64,000 bases of DNA from Saccharibacillus brassicae (GCF_006542275.1 NZ_CP041217.1:3970501-4034500), one strand, 5' to 3'. Positions 16,735-25,519 are shown, numbered from the stretch's first letter. A program made the numbers and translations. The notes: a model not told the origin generated them from the letters alone.

Positions 16735-18192
16735 ATGGCAGGCGGAACTTGGAGTATGACGGAAAAACCGGTCCTTCCCGGATTGTATATGAATTTTCAG
16801 GCGGCGGCCGCTTCGGCGGTTCAGCCGGGCAGCCGCGGCACGGTCGCGGTTCTGGTCAAAAGCGACTGGGGCCCGGAACGCCAATTCGTCGAGATCGGCA
16901 GCGAGGCGGCGATCGACCGCATGTATTCGAACGACGGCACGAACGGTTCGACGGCCCGCGATTCGCTCTATCTGGCTCTGCTGGGCGGTCCGAAAAAACT
17001 GCTCGCTTACCGCATCGCCGACGATACGGCGGCAGCGGCTTCCCTGACGCTCAAGTCCGGCGAGAATGACGCGCTGCGCCTGACGGCCGTCCATACCGGC
17101 AGCCGGGCCAACGGATTCCGCGCAGCGGTGCAGCCGCGCGTCACCGACGGGAATACGCTCGAACTTCGCTTGTACGAAGGAGCCAAGCTGCTGCGCACGT
17201 TCGTGGCAGCGGACGGCAAAGCGTCGACGTTTGCGGCGGCGGTCAACGCGGACACCGGCAATCCCTGGATCAAAGCCGAAGCCGCGGCTCCGGAAGCGGT
17301 GCTGTCGGCCGTATCCGGTTCGGCCTTCGCCGGCGGCGCAAGCGGCAGCGGCGAGCTGAGCAACGCCGATTACGTCTCGGCGCAGTCGGCGCTCGAAGGG
17401 ACGGATTTCGATGTGCTGGCGCTCGATTTCGCTCCTGATGCGGCCCTGCTTCAAAGCTTCGCCGCGTTTATCAAACGTCTTCGCGGCGAAGGGCGCGGCG
17501 TGACGCTGGTGATCGGCGGCACGCAGGCGGAAGATACGGCCGCCAAAGCGCCGGAGATTGCGTCTGCCCGTTCGGCAGCCTTGAACCACGAAGGCATCGT
17601 CAATGTCGGCACGGGCGTCAAGCTCGGCAGCGCGGCGTACAGCTCGGCGCAGACGAGCGCTTACGTGGCCGGTCTGATTGCGGGCCAACGCCTGAACGAA
17701 TCGACGACGTACCATGCGGCGCCGTTTGATGACGTGACCCGCCGCTGGAGCCGTTCCGAACAGGAAACGGCGGTCAAGAACGGCGTGTTCCTGCTGTTCC
17801 ATGACGGCCGCCAGGTCAAAACGCTGCGCGGTATCAACACGCTGGTCGCGCCGGATGCGGGCCAGAACAACGCCTGGAAAAAAATCCGTTCCGTTCGCGT
17901 CATGGACGCGATCCGCAGCGACCTTCAGCGTACGGCCGAAGATTCGTACATCGGCAAAGTGAACAACACCGAAGAAGGGCGCCTGGCGCTGATCGGCGCG
18001 ATGAAAGAATATTTGGCGCTGCTCGCCCAAAGCGGCGTGATCGAAGCGGACGGCTTCGACGTCGTGCAGGACCCGGCTTACTACGGCGATGCGCCGCTGA
18101 TCAAGCCGGAAGCCGACCAGGTCTTCCTGCAGTGGAACGTGAAACTGTCCGACGTGATGGAGCAGCTGTTCGGCACGTTTTACGTGCAATAA
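16735..18192 (+). CDS. xkdK: Contractile tail sheath protein (XkdK-like)
   Basis: A 485-residue tail sheath protein. The N-terminus MAGGTWSMTEKPVLPGLYMNF matches PBSX XkdK (GTW at the start, P-G-x-Y-x-NF). The C-terminal part holds the conserved sheath assembly segment: TLVAPDAGQNNAWKKIRSVR and YIGKVNNTEEGRLALIGAMKEYL. The length is in the normal range for the family (about 440-490). It polymerises around the tube and contracts on receptor binding. GAAGGTGAAG is the ribosome binding site. The tube gene follows after 73 bp. Confidence 0.95.
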   Translation: MAGGTWSMTEKPVLPGLYMNFQAAAASAVQPGSRGTVAVLVKSDWGPERQFVEIGSEAAIDRMYSNDGTNGSTARDSLYLALLGGPKKLLAYRIADDTAAAASLTLKSGENDALRLTAVHTGSRANGFRAAVQPRVTDGNTLELRLYEGAKLLRTFVAADGKASTFAAAVNADTGNPWIKAEAAAPEAVLSAVSGSAFAGGASGSGELSNADYVSAQSALEGTDFDVLALDFAPDAALLQSFAAFIKRLRGEGRGVTLVIGGTQAEDTAAKAPEIASARSAALNHEGIVNVGTGVKLGSAAYSSAQTSAYVAGLIAGQRLNESTTYHAAPFDDVTRRWSRSEQETAVKNGVFLLFHDGRQVKTLRGINTLVAPDAGQNNAWKKIRSVRVMDAIRSDLQRTAEDSYIGKVNNTEEGRLALIGAMKEYLALLAQSGVIEADGFDVVQDPAYYGDAPLIKPEADQVFLQWNVKLSDVMEQLFGTFYVQ

Positions 18193-18265
18193 AGATTTTC
18201 CTATCGTCCGCCAAACAACCGACCGATCAAACTAAACGATTCAAGATCCCAAGGAGGAACAATCT

Positions 18266-18673
18266 ATGTTGGATGCTTCGAAAGTCATTCTCGGTACGTA
18301 CGGCCAACTGCACATCGACGGGGTGTGGCAGTCCCATATCAATAAGCTGGAAGCCAGCGTGGAGATCGAAAAGCGCGAACTCAACCTGACCGGCACCGAT
18401 TGGAAAGTCCACAAAAACGGGGCCAAAAAAGGCACCGGCACGATGAGCGGCTACAAAGTGACGTCGGACATGATCCGCCGCGGTTTCCGCAAGTTCGATA
18501 TCATCTCCAAGCTCGACGATCCGGAATCGTACGGCCATGAACGCGTGCGCCTGATCCGCTGCATGCCCGACAAGATCCAGCTTGCGAACTGGAATGCCGG
18601 CGAGGAAGTCGCGGAAGAAACAACGTTCACGTTCGAAGGCTACGAGCTGCTCGACCCAATTCGCGCGAACTGA
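18266..18673 (+). CDS. xkdM: Tail tube protein (XkdM-like)
   Basis: A 135-residue tube protein starting MLDASKVILGTYGQLHIDGVWQ and ending EVAEETTFTFEGYELLDPIRAN, characteristic of PBSX XkdM (DUF2001). It forms the inner rigid tube that the sheath drives through the target envelope. AAGGAGG at 18251-18257 gives a strong start. It sits directly after the sheath and before an intrinsic terminator, as expected for the most highly expressed pair. Confidence 0.94.
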   Translation: MLDASKVILGTYGQLHIDGVWQSHINKLEASVEIEKRELNLTGTDWKVHKNGAKKGTGTMSGYKVTSDMIRRGFRKFDIISKLDDPESYGHERVRLIRCMPDKIQLANWNAGEEVAEETTFTFEGYELLDPIRAN

Positions 18674-18704
18674 TTCTCATATCCGTTTTTCTGTATCGAA
18701 CACA

Positions 18705-18739
18705 GCCGCGGCACCGAAATCGGGCCGCGGCCGTTTTTT
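18705..18739 (+). terminator. Intrinsic terminator inside the tail operon
   Basis: GCCGCGGC (18705-18712) and GCCGCGGC (18724-18731) form an 8-bp GC-only stem with an 11-nt loop, followed by CG and six T. It lies between the tube gene and the chaperone gene, so it should lower expression of everything downstream. Confidence 0.75.
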
Positions 18740-18789
18740 GACCTTCTTTTAACCGTTTAACCATTCAATCATTCAAGGAGGAATTAGCA

Positions 18790-19224
18790 ATGAGCATCAA
18801 CGAAAACCTGTCCGAAGAACAAATCCTGGACGTGCTGTTCGAAGCCGCCGACAAACTGCCCGAAGAAACGGTGGCGATTCGCCGGCTCGATCTGCGCATG
18901 ACGCTGCGCGGCCTGACGTCGAGCAAAGTGGACGGCATTCGCGAGCGCTGCATGGTCCGCAAAACGGTCAAAGGCCGCACGGAGGAAAAAGTCGACAGCG
19001 AGACGTTCAATGCGCTGTTGATCTCGGAAGCGACGGCCAAGCTCGAAGTCAAAGGGCTGGAGCTGAACGGATGGGGCGATCCGCGGATCATCAGCCGCTT
19101 GAAGCTGTCCGGCGGAGAGCAGGCCGTGCGCCGGATGCTGCTGGCAGGCGAACTCGACGCGGTCGGCGACAAGGTCCTGGAGCTGTCCGGCTTCGGCGTG
19201 GAGCTCGCTGACGTAAAAAACTGA
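18790..19224 (+). CDS. xkdN: Tail assembly chaperone (XkdN-like, zero-frame product)
   Basis: A 144-residue protein, MSINENLSEEQILDVLFEAADKLPEETVAIRRLDLRMTLRGLTSSKV..., matching XkdN-type phage tail assembly chaperones (the gpG-like partner of the tape measure). AAGGAGG (18775-18781) precedes ATG 18790. It lies between tube and tape measure, the canonical position. Its last codons, GTA AAA AAC TGA, contain a perfect -1 slippery heptamer, so a longer fusion product is predicted. Confidence 0.9.
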   Translation: MSINENLSEEQILDVLFEAADKLPEETVAIRRLDLRMTLRGLTSSKVDGIRERCMVRKTVKGRTEEKVDSETFNALLISEATAKLEVKGLELNGWGDPRIISRLKLSGGEQAVRRMLLAGELDAVGDKVLELSGFGVELADVKN

Positions 19225-19237
19225 TCCGCTCCGGCGG
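19200..19237 (+). promoter_or_regulatory. Programmed -1 frameshift signal
   Basis: The heptamer A AAA AAC (19215-19221) is in the correct phase (GTA AAA AAC) directly before the XkdN stop. A Shine-Dalgarno-like GGAG (19200-19203) ends 11 nt upstream, the spacing of known bacterial -1 stimulators. CCGC (19226-19229) and GCGG (19234-19237) can form a GC stem with a UCCG tetraloop starting 4 nt after the heptamer. All three parts of a bacterial -1 signal are thus present. Confidence 0.85.
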
Positions 19238-19376
19238 GGTGACGACGATGATGTACCACATGTGGGTGCGCCATCATCTCCGTCCCGGAGAATTTTGGAA
19301 GCTGCCGCGCGGAGAACGCCTGCTGCTGCTGGCTTTTTCGGAAGAAGAGCTGGAAGCGCTGAGCAGCCGCGCGTAG
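19215..19376 (+). CDS. Frameshift extension of the tail assembly chaperone (GT-like)
   Basis: After a -1 shift at 19215-19221 the frame reads on for 51 residues (LIRSGGVTTMMYHMWVRHHL then RPGEFWKLPRGERLLLLAFSEEELEALSSRA) to TAG 19374-19376, 30 bp before the tape measure start. The sequence has the look of gpT-type domains (aromatic WxLPRGERLLLLAF, then acidic). It would make an XkdN fusion of about 194 residues at low frequency. In lambda-like and many other long-tailed phages the G/GT pair binds the tape measure during tail assembly. An independent start at ATG 19248 or 19251 is possible but has no ribosome binding site. Confidence 0.8.
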   Translation, partial: KKLIRSGGVTTMMYHMWVRHHLRPGEFWKLPRGERLLLLAFSEEELEALSSRA

Positions 19377-19406
19377 AGCTGCCTACAGATAAGAGGAGGT
19401 GAACCT

Positions 19407-21404
19407 ATGGCAGATCCGAACGGGTTTGCGATGAATGCCGGCGAACTCAAAGCAACCGCGCGCTACTTCGACCAGATCCAACGGGCCTCCGACCGGCTCG
19501 GCCGGACCCGGTACCAGAACATCGTCAAGTTGAATAACGAACTCAAATTTACGGCACGCTATTTCGACCAGATCTACCGAACCGCGCTCAAGCTGTCGAG
19601 GTTGAAGCTGATGCCCAAGGTAACGCTTGACGACAAAGCTTCCAGAGACATCGACCGGCTGCTGGCAAAACTCGGGCAGATTCGCTCGAAGCGCATTCAG
19701 GTGTCGGCGGATATGAAGATGCCCGCGGTTCCGGCCATGCCGAAAGTGCGGCAGAAGGTCGAAGCGCTGCCCCGGATTGCCCAAGCGGCTCCGGCCGTGC
19801 CGAAAGTGCCTCAGCGGGTCGAGCCGCTGCCGCCGATCGCTACAGGGGCTTCGAAAATAATCAAGGACAAGCCTATCGCGCCCAAACCCGATCTTGCGGC
19901 GCAAAAGCCGTCGATCGTGCAGCAGCAGCAAAGTCTGAAGCTTTCCATTATCAATCCCGCCCCGAGCTTTCCGCCGATCGATTTTCAGCCGCTGGTCACG
20001 GCGCTGACGATCAACACCGATGCGCTCGTGCAGTTGACGAGCAAGCTTGGGAACTTGCAGGTTGGTGCGGCTCCCGCGGCGGAGGAAAAGAAAAAAGGCG
20101 CGATTTCGATGCTTGTGGATGGTCTTAAAGCCGGTAAAACGTTAAACGATGGACGCCTGGACGTGCATAACGCCAGAGCTAAAAGCAGGGAAATTGCGGA
20201 TGAGGACAATAAAAGGCTTCAGGTGAATTCCGATCGGGCTTTGGACGATATGGCGAATCCTTCGCGAACGGCACAGGAAACAGCCGTTTTGGAAAGAGAA
20301 AGGAGAGAGGAAGACGAAGCCTATCGTATAAAAAGAAACACATTGAAAGCCGAAAGAACAGGGCACCGTCTTGGTGCCGGTATCAATCTCATAGAAGGCG
20401 GGACTGCGTCTGCCGATTTTTTAAAAGATTTTTACGGCGCTCTAACCGGTTCCGGAGGAGGAGAAGCTAAATCCAGTCCTGCCGAGGCGGCTTCCCAACT
20501 CATTCAAGGTGTCAATGACTCCGGTATTTTGGACACTTTCGGCAAAGGAGTAGCCAAAAAGATTTTCGGCCCGCTCGGTACGCTGTTGGAAGTCGGAGAT
20601 GCCATACGTACGACCGATGATCGGGCGAGATTCGAAATGTTGGGAGGCGCTGCCGGAGGAGCCATCGGCGGGAGCGCCGGTGCAGCGATCGGAACGGCTG
20701 TTTTACCCGGGCTGGGCACCGCCGTCGGCGGTTATCTGGGCGGAATGGCCGGAGATTTTGTCGGCGAAAAAGTGGGCGGCCTGGTCTACGAATATGGCGG
20801 TAAAGCTGCCGAATTCATGGATAGTACGATGGATAAGTTATCAAGCAAAATGGACGAACTGTTCAGTTGGGGCAAAAAAGAACAAGAAAAGCCCGCGCCG
20901 AAACCGTCTGCGCCGCTTTCTCCCACGCTTGCCCAGGCGGCCGGCATTCCGTCTCCGGCGATGTACGGTCCCATGCGCGATCCTGCGCCTCCGCGTTTTG
21001 CCGATCCGATGGATCCGATCGCGATGATGAACCAGCGGCTCATCAGTCAGGCTGCGCCTAAGGTTCTGCCTCCGGCCGTACCGCCGCAGCCGGCTGCGCC
21101 GCCTGCGGGCATCGCCGGCGCCAACGCCGCCGGAAGCGGCAGTCAGATCAGCGTCGAGATGAGCCAGACGCAGATGGGCGCCCTCTCCGGCATGATCCAG
21201 GAAGCGAAGACCGAAGTGACCAACCAGGTCTCGATCAATATCTCGCCGGGCACCGTGCAGTTGGATATTCACGAAGAGATCGACTACGCGGAGATCGAAG
21301 GCAAGATCGGCGCCGCGATCGTCGCGAAAGTGCGGCAGGCGTTCAATAACTACAAACCGACGGGCGGCGGTTCGGGCGGACCTTCGACGGCGATGGCGAC
21401 GTAA
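19407..21404 (+). CDS. Short tail tape measure protein (XkdO-like)
   Basis: A 665-residue protein with AAGAGGAGGTG upstream of ATG 19407. N-terminal region (about 1-150) is helical and basic; a Pro/Ala-rich part follows; about 330-460 contains Gly/Ala-rich hydrophobic helices (GGAAGGAIGGSAGAAIGTAVLPGLGTAVGG, then GYLGGMAGDFVGEKVGG), typical of tape measure membrane-active segments. The C-terminus (about 560-665) is an oligomerisation-like region. PBSX XkdO is roughly twice this length, so the tail should be short. A middle stretch near 20.1-20.55 kb is visibly more AT-rich than the rest. Confidence 0.85.
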   Translation: MADPNGFAMNAGELKATARYFDQIQRASDRLGRTRYQNIVKLNNELKFTARYFDQIYRTALKLSRLKLMPKVTLDDKASRDIDRLLAKLGQIRSKRIQVSADMKMPAVPAMPKVRQKVEALPRIAQAAPAVPKVPQRVEPLPPIATGASKIIKDKPIAPKPDLAAQKPSIVQQQQSLKLSIINPAPSFPPIDFQPLVTALTINTDALVQLTSKLGNLQVGAAPAAEEKKKGAISMLVDGLKAGKTLNDGRLDVHNARAKSREIADEDNKRLQVNSDRALDDMANPSRTAQETAVLERERREEDEAYRIKRNTLKAERTGHRLGAGINLIEGGTASADFLKDFYGALTGSGGGEAKSSPAEAASQLIQGVNDSGILDTFGKGVAKKIFGPLGTLLEVGDAIRTTDDRARFEMLGGAAGGAIGGSAGAAIGTAVLPGLGTAVGGYLGGMAGDFVGEKVGGLVYEYGGKAAEFMDSTMDKLSSKMDELFSWGKKEQEKPAPKPSAPLSPTLAQAAGIPSPAMYGPMRDPAPPRFADPMDPIAMMNQRLISQAAPKVLPPAVPPQPAAPPAGIAGANAAGSGSQISVEMSQTQMGALSGMIQEAKTEVTNQVSINISPGTVQLDIHEEIDYAEIEGKIGAAIVAKVRQAFNNYKPTGGGSGGPSTAMAT

Positions 21405-21436
21405 CGATTCAAGCAGGCCCGGAAAGGAGGAAAGCC

Positions 21437-22063
21437 GTGGATATTTATTTGTTTTACGGATACAAAAAAAATTTTCGTTTTCCCGTCAATCCCGAAGAGA
21501 TCCATTTCTCGCGCTCCAAAGGTTACGAAACGGTTAATATGCTTCAGCATGGGGAATTCGATTTTGCGCAGGGAGACAAGATCAAGGAGATCACGTTTTC
21601 GTCTTTTTTTCCGAAAAAATACGATCCTTCCTACTGCCGATTCAGCAAAATCCCCGACCCGATGGCCGCAGTGAACGTGCTGAACCGGTTTCTCGTCTCG
21701 GCCGAACCGGTCCGCCTGGTCATCTCGCATACCGGCATCAACGTGCCTGTGTACCTGATCTCGTATAACAGTTCGTTCCGGGGCGGCGAGCCGGGCGATA
21801 TTTATTTCGAGCTGACGTTCCGCACGTGGCGGGATGCCAAGCTTCAGGGCGAAGGCGGCACGGCGATAAAAGCGAGCCGAAGCGATCTCCGAACCGCCAG
21901 CAAAACCTATACCGTCAAAAGCGGCGATTCGCTGCACAAAATTGCCAAGCTGGAGCTCGGTTCCGGCGAAAAATGGCAGCTGATCTACGCGGCCAACAAA
22001 AGCGTGATCGGCAGCAATCCGAATGTGATCAAGCCGGGCCAGAGGTTGGTGATGCCGTCGTGA
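21437..22063 (+). CDS. xkdP: Baseplate hub-associated LysM protein (XkdP-like)
   Basis: A 208-residue protein started by GTG 21437 with AAAGGAGG 7 nt upstream. The N-terminal domain includes FRFPVNPEEIHFSRSKGYETVNML and GEFDFAQGDKIKEITFSSFFPK, typical of XkdP. The C-terminal LysM domain (about 160-208) reads TYTVKSGDSLHKIAKLELG...NPNVIKPGQRLVMPS. LysM binds peptidoglycan and in contractile tails joins the tape measure to the hub. The stop overlaps the next start (GTGA). Confidence 0.93.
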   Translation: MDIYLFYGYKKNFRFPVNPEEIHFSRSKGYETVNMLQHGEFDFAQGDKIKEITFSSFFPKKYDPSYCRFSKIPDPMAAVNVLNRFLVSAEPVRLVISHTGINVPVYLISYNSSFRGGEPGDIYFELTFRTWRDAKLQGEGGTAIKASRSDLRTASKTYTVKSGDSLHKIAKLELGSGEKWQLIYAANKSVIGSNPNVIKPGQRLVMPS

Positions 22064-23043
22064 GCTATCACGTCATTGTGGGCGGCAGCGCCGATCTGAC
22101 GCCGATGGTCGAAAGCATCAGCATGCGCGACGCGCTCGATCAAATCGCTTACCAAGCCCATATTCGTCTGGCGGTCTCGAATGCGCGGCAGCTGCCGGAC
22201 TTGACGCCCGGAACGGCTATTCGCGTCAGCGGCGTGCCTTATGGCAAAGAGGAGAGTGTGCCGCTGCTGAATCCCGGCGTCATCTGGGACGCGGAAAGCA
22301 CCAACAGCGGCACCAAACGCATTTCGCTCACCGTGTACGACCGGATGATCTATCTGGAGAAATCCGAAGACGAATATCTGTTTCTCAAAGACCAGACGGC
22401 GACGCAGCGCTTGAGCAAATACGCCAAAGACTGGAAGATCAAGCTGGCTGACGAGACGGACACCGAAATCAAGTTGGGCAAAGCGGTATACCGGGCGCAG
22501 ACGATCTTTTCGATGCTGTTCGCGGATCTCAAAGAAACGGCCAAATCCGGCGGCGCGATGTACCATCCCCGAATGACGGGCCGCGGGCTGGAGCTGTTCA
22601 AGCTTGGCAGCAACGCGCAGGTGCATGAGCTGGATCGCCTGATCGACGTGGCCCAGATGCGTACGCTGGAAGGTGCGGTGACCAAAGTCAAAGTGCTGGC
22701 CGCCGCGGACTCTTCCAACGGAAAAGAAGTGAAGTCCAAAATTCTGACCGTCGACGAAAAAGGCACGGACAAACTGGGAACGCTGCAAAAAGTCGTCTCG
22801 GACGATCAGGTCAAAACGGCAAAAGCGGCCAAAAAGCTTGCGGCCAGTTATCTCACCGGCATTCAGGAGACGTTTACGGTGACCGCGCCCGACGTGAACA
22901 CGATTCGGGCCGGAGACGCGGTCACGTTGAGCGGCATGAAGCTGTTGGTCACGTCGGCCGGTCACGATCTCGGGAATCCGGGCACGATGACGCTGGAGCT
23001 GGCGACCGAAGCGGCCGTAAAAAGGAGGTATTACCTTGACTAA
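22060..23043 (+). CDS. xkdQ: Baseplate hub protein (XkdQ-like)
   Basis: A 327-residue protein, the same length class as PBSX XkdQ. Start at GTG 22060 (VSYHVIVGG) overlaps the XkdP stop; a longer frame upstream is not supported. Visible family features are ISLTVYDRMIYLEKSEDEYLF and YHPRMTGRGLELFKLG, then a C-terminal part with KAAKKLAASYLTGIQETFTVTAPDVN and IRAGDAVTLSGMKLLVTSAGHDL. The fold class is that of gpD/gp27-type hub proteins on which the spike and baseplate assemble. Confidence 0.92.
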   Translation: MSYHVIVGGSADLTPMVESISMRDALDQIAYQAHIRLAVSNARQLPDLTPGTAIRVSGVPYGKEESVPLLNPGVIWDAESTNSGTKRISLTVYDRMIYLEKSEDEYLFLKDQTATQRLSKYAKDWKIKLADETDTEIKLGKAVYRAQTIFSMLFADLKETAKSGGAMYHPRMTGRGLELFKLGSNAQVHELDRLIDVAQMRTLEGAVTKVKVLAAADSSNGKEVKSKILTVDEKGTDKLGTLQKVVSDDQVKTAKAAKKLAASYLTGIQETFTVTAPDVNTIRAGDAVTLSGMKLLVTSAGHDLGNPGTMTLELATEAAVKRRYYLD

Positions 23044-23305
23044 AGATCCGTATGGACAATTCGCCGATATGATGAGTTCCGCAATGAAAGGACATACCCG
23101 GCAGATGGCGAGCGGACTCGGCGGCGTGCTGGGCACGGTCACTTCTTCGGGTCTCAAACTGGACGATTTCAAGCATGAGATCCGCGATTACATGACGGCG
23201 GAACTGCCGGTCGGGCTGCTGCCCGGCGACCGCGTGCTGGCGATCCGGATCAACGGCGGCAGCGACATCGTCGTGCTCTGCAAGGTGGTGGGCGCGGATG
23301 GCTAA
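23036..23305 (+). CDS. xkdR: Baseplate/spike small protein (XkdR, DUF2577-like)
   Basis: An 89-residue protein begun by TTG 23036, 6 nt after AAAGGAGGT (23021-23029). The sequence ends ELPVGLLPGDRVLAIRINGGSDIVVLCKVV, the small beta-domain of DUF2577 (XkdR). It overlaps XkdQ by 8 bp and XkdS by 8 bp, showing tight coupling of baseplate genes. Likely associated with the central spike or hub. Confidence 0.88.
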   Translation: MTKDPYGQFADMMSSAMKGHTRQMASGLGGVLGTVTSSGLKLDDFKHEIRDYMTAELPVGLLPGDRVLAIRINGGSDIVVLCKVVGADG

Positions 23306-23765
23306 TCTTTTTCCGGAACATGACGGCTTCTTCTGGGGAGACGAAACGGCGGCGGCCGAAGCGGAAACGGCTGCGATCGCGTTCGGCCGGGGCTGGAAAT
23401 TCGATTACGGCGCAGGCGAATTTGTCGTGACGCCCGGCGGCCGGATCGCGTCAGCCGACGCGCGCGAAGCCTGGGTGCAGTGGTGCGAAAAAGCGATCCG
23501 GACTCCGCGCTACCGCCACGTCATCTATTCGAGCGATTATGGAAGCGAGTTGGAAGACCTGATCGGCAGCGGATACGCGCACGCCGTTGTAGAGAGCGAA
23601 ATCGAACGCATGGTGACGGAAGCGCTGCTGGCGGATCGTCGCACCGGCTCCGTAGACCGGTTTTCTTTTGCCTGGGACGGGGACCGCTGCACGCTGACCT
23701 GTTACGTCACCAGCGTACAGGAAGACGTCGAAATTTTGGAAAGCGAGGTGATGGGCATTGGCTGA
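23298..23765 (+). CDS. xkdS: Baseplate wedge / sheath initiator (XkdS, DUF2634, gp25-like)
   Basis: A 155-residue protein with a W-x-FDYGAGEFVVTPGGRI segment and AWVQWCEKAIRTPRYRHVIYSSDYGSELEDLIG, the signature of the DUF2634/gp25-like group that starts sheath polymerisation on the baseplate. ATG 23298 has AAGGTGG upstream. It overlaps both neighbours by 8 bp. Confidence 0.92.
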   Translation: MANLFPEHDGFFWGDETAAAEAETAAIAFGRGWKFDYGAGEFVVTPGGRIASADAREAWVQWCEKAIRTPRYRHVIYSSDYGSELEDLIGSGYAHAVVESEIERMVTEALLADRRTGSVDRFSFAWDGDRCTLTCYVTSVQEDVEILESEVMGIG

Positions 23766-24897
23766 TTTTCCTTATTATTTGCAAGGACAGACGGAAGAAG
23801 CGATCCGGCGGCGCATGCTGGATCGGCTGCCTGCGGATCTGGATAAATCGGAAGGGTCTTTTCTGTGGGATACGCAGGCCCCGGCGGCTTTTATGCTGTC
23901 GGAAGCGGCTTCGTGGGCCCAGGAGCTGCTGCGGCGCGGGTTCGTCAGCACGGCGGCCAGTACGGACGACAATTTTCGCTCGGACGAACTGGACCTGCGC
24001 GCGGCGGAACACGGCGTGACGCGTCGCGGCGCGACTTTTGCGGAAGGTACGGCCACGTTTACGGGCGAACCGGGCCGACTCGTGCCGGCCGGCACGACGG
24101 TCTCGTCGCTCTCGGACGACGGTTCCGGCGAAGCTGCCAAAGAATACGAAACGTTGGCTGCGGTCACGCTGAGCGAAAGCGGCAAAGGCTCCGCGCCGAT
24201 CCGTGCCCTGCTTGCGGGCAAAGCGGGCAATATCCCGCCGGGCGCGATTACGCTGCTGTCCGATTCGGTTGCCGGCGTGACGGGAGTTACGAATGCGGCG
24301 GCTGCGACCGGAGGAAGCAATATCGAATCGGACGTTTCGCTGCTGGAACGCTTTTACGCCAAAGTTCGCAATCAGGGCACCAGCGGCAACAAATCGCAGT
24401 ACATGCAGTGGGCCGGCGAGATTCCGGGCGTGGGCGCAAGCCGGGTTCTTCCGCTGTGGAAAGGGCCCGGCACGGTGGCCGTCTATTTGCTCGACAACGA
24501 CAAGCGGGCCGCCGGCGCCTCGATCGTATCGAAAGTGCAGGATTATATCGATCCGACGCAGGACGGGCAGGGCGAAGGGATGGCTCCGGCCGGGCCGGTC
24601 GTCACGGTTATGCCGGCGGAGGAAGTGCCGATTCATATCGAAGTGACGCCGACGCTCGCAAGCGGAGCGTCCGCGGCGGACGTCAAAGCGCAGATTCAGG
24701 CCGGCGTCGCGTCTTACCTCAAACAGCTTGCTTTTCGCGATCCGCTTGTCCGGTACACCCGCATTGCGGCGATCCTGCTCGATATTCCGCCGCTGATCGA
24801 TTACGCGCAGCTGACGGTAAACGGTACGAGCGAGCGCAATATCGAGATCAAAGAGCATCAGGTGGCGGTTCCGGGGACGGTGACGGTGCATGGATAA
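23758..24897 (+). CDS. xkdT: Baseplate J-like protein (XkdT)
   Basis: A 379-residue baseplate J (gp6-like) wedge protein. TTG 23758 start (MADFPYYLQGQTEEAIRRRMLDRLP) with GAGGTG upstream. Family features are EGSFLWDTQAPAAFMLSEAA, a beta-rich middle, GTSGNKSQYMQWAGEIPGVGASRVLPLWKGPGTVAVYLLD (about 202-240), and a C-terminus with YTRIAAILLDIPPLIDYAQLTVNG. It overlaps XkdU by 8 bp. Confidence 0.94.
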   Translation: MADFPYYLQGQTEEAIRRRMLDRLPADLDKSEGSFLWDTQAPAAFMLSEAASWAQELLRRGFVSTAASTDDNFRSDELDLRAAEHGVTRRGATFAEGTATFTGEPGRLVPAGTTVSSLSDDGSGEAAKEYETLAAVTLSESGKGSAPIRALLAGKAGNIPPGAITLLSDSVAGVTGVTNAAAATGGSNIESDVSLLERFYAKVRNQGTSGNKSQYMQWAGEIPGVGASRVLPLWKGPGTVAVYLLDNDKRAAGASIVSKVQDYIDPTQDGQGEGMAPAGPVVTVMPAEEVPIHIEVTPTLASGASAADVKAQIQAGVASYLKQLAFRDPLVRYTRIAAILLDIPPLIDYAQLTVNGTSERNIEIKEHQVAVPGTVTVHG

Positions 24898-25519
24898 TGC
24901 CGTAAACGAAGCTTCGGGCAGCTTGGCTGCGCAGGCCGCCGCTCGGGATCAAGAGCTTCCCCTTTCCTCGAAAGGGCGGGAGCTTTTTTCCTATTTGCCT
25001 CATTATTACGAGACTTCGCGCATCATGCGGGCGGACGCCGAGACAAAAGGTCGCGAGATGGATCTGCTCTACGCCGCGCTGAACGAGACGCTGGATCAAT
25101 TTTTCGTGCGGACGGCGACCTGGGGACTGGATATTTGGGAACGGGAGCTGGACATCGCGTTCGACCCGGACAAGCCGCTCGATCAGCGCCGTTCGGTCGT
25201 GGAGTCGAAGCTGCGTGGCGGCGGCGTGTTCTCCGGGAGCATGGTACGGAACGTGGCGGCGGCGTACGACCAGGGCGAAGTCTCGGTCCGCTTCAAGCCC
25301 GAACAGTGGTCGTTTACGATCACTTTCGTCGGAACGCGCGGTCTGCCTCCGAACCTGGACGACCTGAAAGCGGCGATCGAAGCGATCAAGCCAGCGCATC
25401 TGGCGGTGGAGTATGCGTTTACGTATCTGCGGTGGGACGAACTCGATGCGAAAAATATCACTTGGGATCGATTCGACACGCTTCAAAAAAATTGGGATGA
25501 ACTGGAGGTCTGGAAATAA
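24890..25519 (+). CDS. xkdU: Tail baseplate protein (XkdU, DUF2313, gpI-like)
   Basis: A 209-residue protein of the DUF2313/YmfQ group. Typical parts are LFSYLPHYYETSRIMRADAETKGREMDLL, ATWGLDIWERELDIAFDPDKPLDQRRSVVESKLRGGG and FVGTRGLPPNLDDLKAAIEAIKPAHLAVEYAFTYLRW. It links the baseplate wedge to the tail fibres. Its stop overlaps the fibre gene start (TAATG). Confidence 0.93.
   Translation: MDNAVNEASGSLAAQAAARDQELPLSSKGRELFSYLPHYYETSRIMRADAETKGREMDLLYAALNETLDQFFVRTATWGLDIWERELDIAFDPDKPLDQRRSVVESKLRGGGVFSGSMVRNVAAAYDQGEVSVRFKPEQWSFTITFVGTRGLPPNLDDLKAAIEAIKPAHLAVEYAFTYLRWDELDAKNITWDRFDTLQKNWDELEVWK

Noticed and set aside
19247-19278. GATGATG/CATCATC stem as the frameshift stimulator
   Set aside because: It starts 26 nt after the slippery heptamer, too far for the usual geometry; the CCGC/GCGG stem at 19226-19237 is better placed.
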